NCBI GenBank assembly: GCA_023091665.1
Contig: JALJCQ010000017.1
Span: 2,356,001-2,420,000 of the forward strand
Source: Pythium myriotylum
Lineage: Eukaryota; Oomycota; Peronosporomycetes; Pythiales; Pythiaceae
Direction: 5' to 3'
DNA length: 64,000 bases
In this document: positions 1-10,100 of the stretch, in pieces
How the letters are laid out: every line of letters starts with the position of its first letter
Numbering within the stretch: the first letter of the stretch is position 1
Notes under the pieces: generated by a model
What the model saw: the letters and a program-made list of their open reading frames with translations, nothing else
What the model was told of the DNA's origin: nothing
Database searches by the model: none
Made by a program: the position numbers and the translations under genes

Positions 1-86
1 CACTCTGATCCGCACGAGGTGCCGTCTTCTCCACTGCGGGTGTCGACTCATGTCCGTTGATAGTCGCCATTCGAACATCTCTATCA

Positions 87-1487
87 TTATCCAGCTGTCC
101 CGCAATCGCCACCTCTCTCGTGCCGCGTCCTCCAGGCGACTGTCCGGGACTCGACAGCGTCTCCTAGCGGCCCCATTTCCCGTGCTTGGTCTTTTGAACT
201 CCCGGCCTCACCGGTGGCTTGTGCCCGTGGCTGGGAAGCTGTGTGGTCGCTGCGCATATTGCCACCTCCGTGTCCGTTTCCCTCCAAGGTACGCTCCGTC
301 GACTCGGCCATTGGCTCAGGCTTCTTTTTATTGGGGCTGGCCTTGGTCTTCATCTTGGACTTTGACGGCGCTGGCGTGGTGGAGCGTTGGAGATCGACCT
401 CAGGTTCGGGTGGTGGAGGGGGTGCTGGGAGTGCATCTCGCTCAGCCAAAGCCTTGTGAAGTTCTTGCTCGGTTGCTTCAAGCTTAGCTTCCGCGTTTGC
501 CGCGGCCAGGTTAGCCGCCGCGATAGCCTCAGCCGCCATGACGACCGCTTCTTGAGCCCTCGCGACCTTAGGCTTGAGATGAGCATTACCTCGTTCCAGC
601 TGCCTCGCGAGTTCCGCTCGTGATCTCGGTTTGGGGAAACGCAGCCTGGCGACCGGGGCCTCCAACTCCAGCTCCAGCACCCGAGGAGTGCGCATCTCCA
701 AGCGCTTCGCGGCCGCTTCCGGAGTGTCTGCTTTAACCGGGCATCGCTGCCGCGGGTGCCAGTCGTGCAGACAATAGGCGCGAGGTGGAAAAGTCGCCAG
801 CCACGGTTGGTGGACCCCGAAGAGGAAAAGTTTCGGGCCTATCTTGACTCTCAACTCCCGCAAATTTCCCAGTATCTTGGGTCCGGACAACGTTGACAGC
901 GTAATGATCCATACTTGATCGTGCGTGTACCTCTGTCCAATGGTGTTCTCTGTTTCGATGGAGAGAATGTCAATTTCCTCACAGATCCGTTCGGCGACGG
1001 TCTGGATCTCGTGCGCCGTGGCTCCATCTCCACCCAGGAGTCTGATCTGATACAACAAGGTCGTCGCCACCTTGTCATACCCGATCTCGGGGTCCTCCTC
1101 CGCCAAACAGTTAGTCGCCAGAAGCGTGACCGTTCCACCTGGAAAGCGCAGGGTCTTCTGGTCGTATTCAAGACATGGCTCCGGTCTGATGAACTTGAAG
1201 TAAACAAAGGTTGCAGTGCAAGGCATGCTGTACGATTTTTGGATCAGTTCCTTTGCATTGGCGTCCGTGACCACGCCGTCATCGTTCATTCCCATTAAAG
1301 TGACGAGCAGATGATACTTTGCACCATATTCCCTCAGCTTGAAGCCTAGAGGGGGAATCATGTAGAGTCTGTAGTGCTTTGTCTCCCGGTGGATTTGCAA
1401 GTATGTCAAGCGCTGATCCAATGACATCGTGGTCTTGAAATGCTCCGGCATCTTTGCTAGAAAATCTCGTTGTTTCTCCAGAGCCAT
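87..1487 (-). CDS. Probable ORF1/Gag-like protein of a non-LTR (LINE, L1-type) retrotransposon
   Basis: An open frame of 466 codons from an ATG at 1487. The first 250 residues are a mixed alpha/beta globular region. It is followed by a short Cys/His segment (YCLHDWHPRQRCP) that looks like a degenerate zinc knuckle, then a helical Ala/Glu-rich stretch and a low-complexity Pro/Ser/Lys tail. This order (globular part, Cys/His knuckle, charged tail) resembles ORF1 proteins of oomycete L1-type elements, which bind element RNA. No reverse transcriptase is present on either side, so if it is a LINE the element is broken or runs beyond the window. A different frame immediately upstream (to 1786) looks like more of the same protein, so the true N-terminus may be lost by frameshift. 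The family call is inference from recall. Confidence 0.4.
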   Translation of the reverse strand: MALEKQRDFLAKMPEHFKTTMSLDQRLTYLQIHRETKHYRLYMIPPLGFKLREYGAKYHLLVTLMGMNDDGVVTDANAKELIQKSYSMPCTATFVYFKFIRPEPCLEYDQKTLRFPGGTVTLLATNCLAEEDPEIGYDKVATTLLYQIRLLGGDGATAHEIQTVAERICEEIDILSIETENTIGQRYTHDQVWIITLSTLSGPKILGNLRELRVKIGPKLFLFGVHQPWLATFPPRAYCLHDWHPRQRCPVKADTPEAAAKRLEMRTPRVLELELEAPVARLRFPKPRSRAELARQLERGNAHLKPKVARAQEAVVMAAEAIAAANLAAANAEAKLEATEQELHKALAERDALPAPPPPPEPEVDLQRSTTPAPSKSKMKTKASPNKKKPEPMAESTERTLEGNGHGGGNMRSDHTASQPRAQATGEAGSSKDQAREMGPLGDAVESRTVAWRTRHERGGDCGTAG

Positions 1488-2627
1488 CCAACCGTTATCT
1501 CCCCCTCCGTGGGCGCACGGTGATATCCCGGAGCCGCAATGTTGTGCGGTCTGCGAGCTTCGGTGTATGCTGTTGCATGCGCAGTCTGGTCTGGGTAATC
1601 TTCGGTTTCCACGGCCGCCTTCGCTTCTGGGGAGAAGAGAGCTTTCGTGAGCGCCGTGTCCACGCCTTCTTCACTGGCGGGACCGGACTGTGGTGGAGTG
1701 TCCTCGGATTTTCCCCGACGAAAGAGAAATTCCCAGTTTAGAAAAGTAAAAATTAGGTTATAGGAGCGTATGTCACGAAAAAACAACAGAAACAGTAGGA
1801 TAGGGACGCTAGGGACATTGTTCCCCTATTTTGGGGGATAAGTCCCTAGTTTGGGATTGGTGAGGTTTTTCACCATCTCCCTTAACGTGGGGTGAGGGTG
1901 ATTTCACCCAGATCCCCCTCAGAAGAGAATCGAATTTGCCGTCAACCCAACAAGTCAGTTTGCGCAAGTTCAAGGAAGGAAAAACCCAACACCCACAGAA
2001 GCACCCAAAAACCCCGAGTTAGCACTCTGACGGCCGGCGCCCGAGGTATCTGGGGCTGAGTTAACAGTCTTGCGGCAGGGAAGGCGAAAAAGCGGCTAAG
2101 TGCTGAAGCTGGTAAGCGTCGGAAGCGGGCGTTCTATCGTCACGAATATCGTCGCTCCGTAGCGCAAGGGCACGTGAGGACCTTGCGTGGGTGTTGCAGC
2201 AGAGTTTCGGGCGTCCACTTCAAAGAAGTTGTGATATCTCGAGGCGTCGCGCGCGTGTGAAGCGAGCGATTCCTGCTTATTCCCTATTGAGTTTTTCGTT
2301 GTCTGGCGCGACCAGGATCGATCTGCGTACGCCGTTTCTCGATTCTGAACGTACCCCACGACAAGACGCTGCTCTGCCGGAACCTATTGTGCCTGGCTCC
2401 AGGTTCTGAAGCTTTCGCGCCTTCCAGTCACTCTTTTTCCTTCCACGCTGCTTCTTGCCTTGCTTCACCGCGTCTTTCTGCGGCGGAAGGTCAGCTTCAT
2501 CCATCGTCGTCGTCGGGGGCAGGGACTGCTCCCGGCTGCCCGCTGGGCCTTGTGCGTTCTTGTCGTCCATGGTGCTCGGCGGCGGGCGTCCCCGGTGGGC
2601 GGCAGTTTCCCTTCGCCTAACATACAA
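1488..2627 (-). pseudogene. Decayed N-terminal portion of the same LINE ORF1-like gene
   Basis: Several minus-strand open pieces in different frames run in the same direction as the 466-aa frame. 2277-2627 is a Lys/Arg-rich N-terminal piece, 2096-2359 contains the motif RYHNFFEVDARNS, and 1457-1786 is acidic and Pro-rich and ends exactly where the 466-aa frame begins. Their order and polarity suggest one coding region broken by frameshifts. The RYHNFFE stretch recurs at 62512-62560 on the other strand, which supports a dispersed repeat rather than a host gene. 1790-2095 has no convincing coding content. Confidence 0.3.
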
Positions 2628-2640
2628 ACCCTAGTCTTTT

Positions 2641-4091
2641 GGCCTCGCGCCTCTTCGATCACTCGTTACGGCTCAGTCGGGAAAGCCTGGTGGTCGAAGT
2701 CGCTGAGTGTGTTGCCGAAGGGTCGCTTGCACAGCTCTTGGGAACTTCCGAACTGGTTTGGTACGCTTTCAGGCACTAGGCAAGATACGAGATGCGAGAT
2801 GCGAGACGCGAGATAGGCACAAAGGACTCGTATGCAAGACCGCAGTGCCGATGGGATTGCCCCGCGCTGTCCCGATCCCGATCTTTATCCCCGGCCCCTC
2901 GTGAGATCTCCGTGACAAGAAGAGCGGTTCTGCTCGTCCCGTGACGGAAGACGACGAGGAGAGACCCCAGCGCAAGTGGCCTGGTGACATGGGGTTCGTT
3001 GTCAAATGAGTAAGACGTTTGGTGTTGTGTTTCGTTGTTTATGAGTTGGTGATGGGGAGTTGGGCAGTTGGGACGCAGTAGATGGTCGAGGGCGTCGTGT
3101 GGCTCACGTGTGTAGTGGTGTGGGCGGCATTGGAGGCGCGTCGTGTTGAGAAGAGCGCATTGAAGAAAGGGGGATGTGGACGTCGGCAAGCTCCGCCTCA
3201 CTCTGGCAGGTGACCGGCGGCGCGGATCTCGGGTTGCTCGACGGCGCTTCGTGCGCCATTCGCAATGCTTTCCTTCGGATGACCCCCCCCCCCCCCCCCC
3301 CCCCTTTCCCCCCTGCTGCTTTCGATCGTACTGCCTCATGATACACAGCTTTCATACGTGGGTAGTACGGTTATTTTTCAAACAAATATAAAATAAACCT
3401 AATTTAGTACAGCTTCCACCCGGGACCCAAAATAGAATTTACCTTAGCGAAGTCAGTCGTAACGCTAGTGCAGCAATACAAACGCCTTGAAAGTGAGCTA
3501 TAGGGGCACCCGATCATCGACCGCGCGGCCCTTGCTGCGTTAACCCTCTTTTTGAGACGCGCGGGCTGATGTCGTGGCCATCACGTCGGGTACCAGCCGA
3601 CAACGCCCTTGAGTGAGCCAAGAGCATCCTTCAACAACTAGAGTATCGTCCACCTCTTCGCACCCCGACTCCTAATGAACTGCTCGCGCCGACAAACACC
3701 GGGGTTGTGAGCACTTGGTCTTTATTCCTTCAACCAGCTACCATACTGCCGTCATCTTTGGCGACTTCTGAAGTGCCCTAGAGGGTCCTTCACGCCACAG
3801 ATGCTCGCCCCCTCTCTCAGCCCTGTTGACCGCCCCTTCGAGACGAACCACCCGTGGTCTTTAACCTCTGCAAGCCCTGATTCGCCCGGCAACTTCGTTC
3901 CCTCGTCTGAGTGGCGCGTTGCCGACTCCGGTTTTCCAACCGGTATCGTTCTCACATGTCATGGTGTAGCCATCTCGTGTCGAACGGATTTGTAATTCCA
4001 AGCTCTTGTCACGTCCCCACCTTGGTATTTTTATTCCGGAACCGCCACTGATTTGTAATATTCCCACGCAGTTCGCTCTGTTTCGTGAGAA
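2641..4091. other. Intergenic region, no gene recognised
   Basis: No frame here looks like a protein I know. It contains a short direct-repeat patch around 2783-2812 (gatgcgagat variants) and a 22-bp poly-C tract. The last few hundred bases must hold the promoter of the large plus-strand gene that starts near 4134. I saw no clear oomycete initiator there. Confidence 0.4.
3283..3304. repeat. Mononucleotide C tract (22 C)
   Basis: An uninterrupted run of 22 C residues followed by three T and five more C. Its length in an assembly is unreliable. Confidence 0.9.
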
Positions 4092-4133
4092 TTGGCCCCC
4101 TTCTCGGTGCTGATTGGCAATTTCCTCCCCCGC

Positions 4134-7100
4134 ATGGCCACCCGGCACCAGATCCGATCGGCCGACGTGGCCATGGGCGACGCGCTCTGCCTCCACCACG
4201 AGACGCTCGCGCGCGGCGCGGGGCCCGCGCACGCCGCCTGCGCGCTCGTTCCCTTCGCCGGCGCGCGCGTCGCCGCGCTTTTCCGGTCCGAAACGGCGCC
4301 CGAGAGCGCGCGCGTCGCCGTCTTGAGCTCGCGCGCGCGAGACGCGACGCCGCAACTCACGACGCTGAGCGACGGCGAACGCGCAGAGAGCAGCGCGGCC
4401 GAGCGGGCAGGAGACGCAGCAGCCGCGTGGGGCGGCGCGTGGAGTCCGGACGGGCGCCTGCTCGTGGTCTACGGCGTCGCGCCGCGAGCGTCCGATGGGC
4501 AGCTGGACGCCGCCGTGTGGGTGCTCACCAAGAACGAGTGGATCGACGGCCAGCAGGACGAGCGCGCCAGCGAGCGAGAGCCGCCGCTCGTGATGCGCGT
4601 GGACGTGCGCGACTCGCTCGCGAAAGACGCTGCGTGGCGCGCCGCGAAGGCGACCTCGAGCCGCATCGCCGGCGCGTTCTTCCACGCGAGCTCGCCCAGC
4701 CGCTGCTTTCTCGTGACGCAGGACGGCTGGATCGTCAAGATGGAGATAGAAGTCGCAGCGCTACTGGTGCAGACACGAAGCGGCGCGCGAGAGGCCGATC
4801 CCGCGGCTTTCACGACGATGCAGTCGCTGATGCGGCTAACCAACTGGCACGCGGGCGTGACGGCGATGGCGTTTGAAATGAAAACTTCGACTCTTGTGAT
4901 TGGAGGCGGGTTAAAGAACCCGAGCGACGAACTGCGAGCGCAAGGTGCGTCGTCACTGAGCGTGTGGGAGGTGTCGGCAATGGATCCGTTCGTCGAGCTC
5001 ATGGACTACACGATGGTAATGGGTTCCCGAAGCTTGGTGAAGAATGCAAGCGACGAAAAGAGCGCTAGCGAACACCAGAATGCAAGCACAAAATCAAGTG
5101 GAATCGTGGGGAAGGTGCGTCACTCTTTTCTTAACCCACTGAAGATGCTTCACAGCAGCGAAGACGACGGCGAGACTCTACCAGGAGCGATTCGCCATCT
5201 CTCAATCTCATCAGACGGCGTCTTTCTCAGCATTCTGAACCAAGAAGGAGCCTTCCGCATTCGGCAGATTGATGCTTGTGCCGATGTTGTCGATTGGCAA
5301 TTTGCTAACTGTGGAAGTATTGAGCTACCGATTCCTGTAGACACAATAGGCTGGCTGGGGCCATCTTCAATGGCGTTTCTCACACGGGACCATACAATGT
5401 GCTTCGGTTTCTTGGCATCGAACGATGATATTGCTGCAAATGATGAAGAAAGTGATGGAACCGACGGTGCACAGTCTCACCGCGCTGGGATCGGCATTCA
5501 GGTTGTCTTTGAGACACATTTGACCGATGAAAGATTCGAAAACGAGTCTCGGCGTAGGATACAGGAAATGTGTTTAGTTCTCCCGAATGCTGAAGCGGAC
5601 TCTGACGTCACTCGTGCTTTCACAATTTACAATTTCAACACTATCCAGTCATCCACGCACGTTGACTGGCAAGTTACTACGTTGGAGAACACCCCGATTG
5701 GTACGGTGGTTCAGGCCTTGATTCATTCGAGAGAATATGTCCGCGCGTTGGACATTGTTGAATTTCATCGTACCCGAGGCTGCTGGGCTGAAACGGAAAT
5801 CGATCTGGACTGTGTGTACCAGGAATTGTGGGCGTCATATCGAGCCTCTGCAACAATCGATCGCATTCCACCTCAGATCTTCGTTTTGAGCACTGAAGAG
5901 TCATTCCAAGGTCATGATTTTGATGAAGCAATGAACTGGTTGAATCGTGTAGATCGTGATCGAAGATGGGTGGTAAACCAGTGTCTGGAAATTGTTGCAT
6001 CTGCCTCGCTGCTGCAAATGAAAGAGATTCTTGCAACTGGCCTGAGAGCACTTCTAGCAGTACCCGGCGGCGAAATCGATGACAATCTGAATCATTTCCG
6101 CACACAACTTCTGCGATACCTCTATCGAGTCGACACGCTTAATCAACTCATTATCGCTGAGCTTGACGACGAAGGCCGCCGTTCATTAGCAGACGAACAA
6201 TGCTTTGAAGGCACCGCTTTTGCGACCTTCCGGGATGCCTCGATTATTGAAATCGCGTGCGACTTAGCAAAACAGGCTCGCATCAAGGCCCTCACTGTAC
6301 TTTTCCAACGAAATGCTTTTAATCTCCTGCCCCATCGCACTCGTATCCTGGAGTTGATCCCCGCATCGGTGTCCCCTCGCATATACAGTCACCTACTACC
6401 AGCTATTGGACCGGAATCGAATAATGAGTGGCAATTCTACACGTTGAGCTGCGTCGAAGCTCAAGATTTTGCGATCAGTGAAGTATCATTCGTGAAAGAG
6501 AACCATAGTCATGATTTGAGTTCACAAGAACTCCAAACTTTCGAAGAATGCGTTCGGAAAGACCCAAACCAGAGGCGGGATGAGTACGCTTTATGGTTCA
6601 CACATCGCATGGTGGAACTTGATTCGATGTATGGCCAATTGGGGACTGCATGTGAGTTGGGTCGTTGTGGTCGTGTAGGACTCCTGAACGTGGGTATCGA
6701 CAGATATGAGGACTCTATGGCTTCAAAGTCTGCAGTAGTATCTTCTACCCCGTTTGAAGAATTTCTTGAGCACTGCGACAGATTCTACAAGTGCATCTAC
6801 GAGCTCGACCTCTCCGCGCTCAAGACATTATCTTTGGAAGACTGGAGCTTGCTCTCGTTGCATGATCAATTCATGGCCGTCGTGATGGAGGGGGACGAAT
6901 TGCAGGCTGCAGACGTCGATATTTTGCTTCATCGTCTCCGGAAGGTGTTCCTCGAGCAGCGCCGACACAATTTTGCGCTAGACGAGGTTGTGTCATGGCT
7001 GTGCCAAGTTTTGATGTCACAGAGAGGGAGCTCTAATGGGCGTGATTCTCTCAAAAAGCTTCACTTATGTGCGCAGTTAATTCATCAAAGTAGTCCAGCT

Positions 7101-10100
7101 TCCAATTTCAACGATCGGTGGATCCAAGACGACGCAAGACTGCTTCGCACAGCGATTGACGTCATTTTTGCTGCATCGACACCCTCAGATGGTGTTGTAT
7201 CCGGCGAAAGTGGTGATGTGAAGGTGCACCACCAGCATTTGGTTGATCAACTCTGGCTTATTTTTCAGTCACTCCCTGAGCGCAAGCCTGACGATGGACC
7301 TCAAGTTTCCCAACTTCAAGTTGAGGTTGACGGTTTGGAGGACCTTCTTATCGCGATGGATGTGCTCGCCAACTACGGGATCTTGACTTGTCCCTCGGAG
7401 CTTCGCAACCGAGTGGCTCGAGAGGACCAAGGAGGAAGGTCAGCGACAGAATCCGCTGTTGCTACAGAGCTTGTGGAGGCCGTGTGTTCTTATGGGTTCC
7501 AGCGCGGAGTTTCGTGGACTATACTCTGGCAAAATGTTTCTAAGCTGAAGACCCATGTCTTTGGAGAAAGAGTTACCCAGGAGGTGTTGCTTTCTATACT
7601 ACTTCGCCATATGGTCTCTCTGTACCGTTGTGAAGGTGACAAGTCCTCTTACTTGTCGGACTCCCATGAACTCATTTTGAACTGGATCACTGCTAACGTC
7701 GGGGCACTTCAATATCCGATGGACATTTTGCTTGATGCAGTTGGTCGTCGGATTGACGAAGGTGATAATGAAGAAGCTTCGCAGATTGTCGCATTAGCAC
7801 AAGCCATGTTAGCCTTACCAGTTGTCGAGGCGACGTTATCTGTGCATTCAGTTCGGAAGAAGTTTGAAACAGTCATGGTGCAGGAGCAAAACTGTCTGAG
7901 AGTTCGAGAACTGTTGGGATTACTCACTTATGGGGCCGTTAAAATCTCACGCTCCGCCTTGCGGGAGCTTCATACAGAAAGAGATCGGCTGAATTTGATT
8001 CTTCAAGTCTATTCCAGCAACCCGAGCAATTACAAAATGTCGACGAAAGCTCAGGGATGGTTGCGAGGCGAGCTTCAGCTGTCGTCAGACGCGTCATTGG
8101 ATATTGTTCTTGGTGGTGTCACGCATCTTGCTCATTTACTCCGTATTCGAAAGCCCCACCAAACAAAAATCGTCCTGAAGGCGGCATACTCGGCTCTTTA
8201 CTGTCTTGATTTCGATGTGACGCATCGATTGGCAACTAAAGTGATCACAGAGTTTGAAGAATCTGCTCCTGACCACGGAGAAAAGAGCGATGAATCCGAC
8301 GAGGAGTTGACCTTACTCCTATCACTTGTGCTCGACCTAATTTCGTCCTCATCATTTCGTTCATGGAGCAAGAAGATTGATTTGGTCAAGTTGCTCTTCA
8401 CAGCGAAGAACCCAAGGTTATTCACGCACCCGATTGCTGACTTGATTTTCGAGCGAGCTCACTTACTAGAAGCTGCCCAGTCGTTGGCGACTGAACTGGG
8501 ACTCTCAGAAACCGAGCTAGAAGAGCGAAGGGTACAAGATGAGAGTTGCAAACTCTCAGCAGAAGGAGCGCTTCTACGAGAACTTGAGCTTGTGGTTGAT
8601 CTTCTCCGCGAAGAGCGTACGTCGAGGAAGAAAGAGGATCGGGACTTCGTTTTTAGGCTACTCCAAAAAGGCCTTCAGCTCGTTGTAGTACTACAATCAC
8701 AATCCAGGACACCGATTGCTCCGTCCTCACCAAGTCTGGCATCTCAGCCTCCAGTCCACATGAACGACGCATGGCTCTCTCAAGTAGTCCCTCAGCTTGC
8801 AACCACCGCGTTTCAGGACGCGTATGCACTGCTCACTGAGAGTAATAGTGACGAATGGGTGGAGACTGCGGAAATTGGTTTCTCCTACTTACTTTTCTTG
8901 TCGCAGCTTCAGGGAGGATCCACAGATTCAATCAAGCGAGTATGGTGTGATGAGGTTCTTGAATTTTACACTTCGCGTGGAAGTGAACTTAATAGCTCCC
9001 GACCTTCAGAGCCTGCTTTCAAAGACCGTGAAAGGCTTCTCGTTGAAAAGTTCGGCCACTTCTTCCGATATCTTGCGGCATCGAGCGTGGTATTTGAGAC
9101 AACGCTAGATTTGAACGAAATGCGTCGGCAGCTGGAGATGCTTAGAAGTTCTCGTGTTGCGCTCGATTTTGTCCGGAACCAACAGGATGTCGAAACCGAC
9201 GTGTTTGAAGAAGATTTTACAGGAGAGCAGAAGTCGAACCAAAGAAGTGCAGTTTTCGACTCGTACATGGTGCTTGCGAACGAATGTGAAGCATTGCTGC
9301 ATTCTCAAGAGAAGAGCCAAGAGCTCGAAGCAGTTGCTTCGTTTTTGAATGATGACGTCGATCTCGAACAGTTCTCTGTCGATCCTGACTACCGACTGTC
9401 GACAATTCGTCGCATGTCAAAGAGGAAGGAGAACATCTCGACTGCAAAGGCGTTTGCATCAAAGTACGGTATTGACGAGTTCGAATGCGTGCTCGCTTAT
9501 ATATGGCATGCGTTTTTCCCAGACAACATACACAACATTACGGTTTCGCGACAAGAGCAACTGGAGCAAGCCTTCCGAGGTGCTGATGATTCAGGAGGCG
9601 ATGACTTTCTCGAGCAGGCCCTTCAACGACCACTTGCATTTGGAGATTTCCTGTTGCGTTCTGAAACTGGTGTGTTCGAGTCTCTTCCCGGCACAGATCA
9701 CGTCGGTATTCTGTTAGTTCTCCGATCGATCCTTGAGTGCTCAAAGCGGGTCAAAGATACCCAAGAGTCCGAGGACACCAACTCGTTATTGCCACTTTCC
9801 AAGTCTTCGAGCGATCGTGTGACGTTACTCTTCATGTGTCTGAAGCGACTCAAAGAGACCTCGACATCGGGAAAAGAAGGTGAGCCTGACTTCAAGCTCG
9901 TCTGTGGCGCCCGGACCACACGAGAACTACTGCATGGATCTGAGAACCCTGATGAGTCTCAAGCAGCTGCCGTTACTGCAATTGCTCCATTTCTTACGAA
10001 CAAATCCATCAAGATGCTGACAAAAGTGCTCCAAAAGCTCCATCAGATAAACCCAAGCGCCATCGTCATGGTGTTTCTGAACGACATGCTATCAAGGATT

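Noticed and set aside
2776..3339. 187-codon minus-strand frame through the poly-C tract
   Set aside because: Gly run comes from the homopolymer; composition unlike protein.
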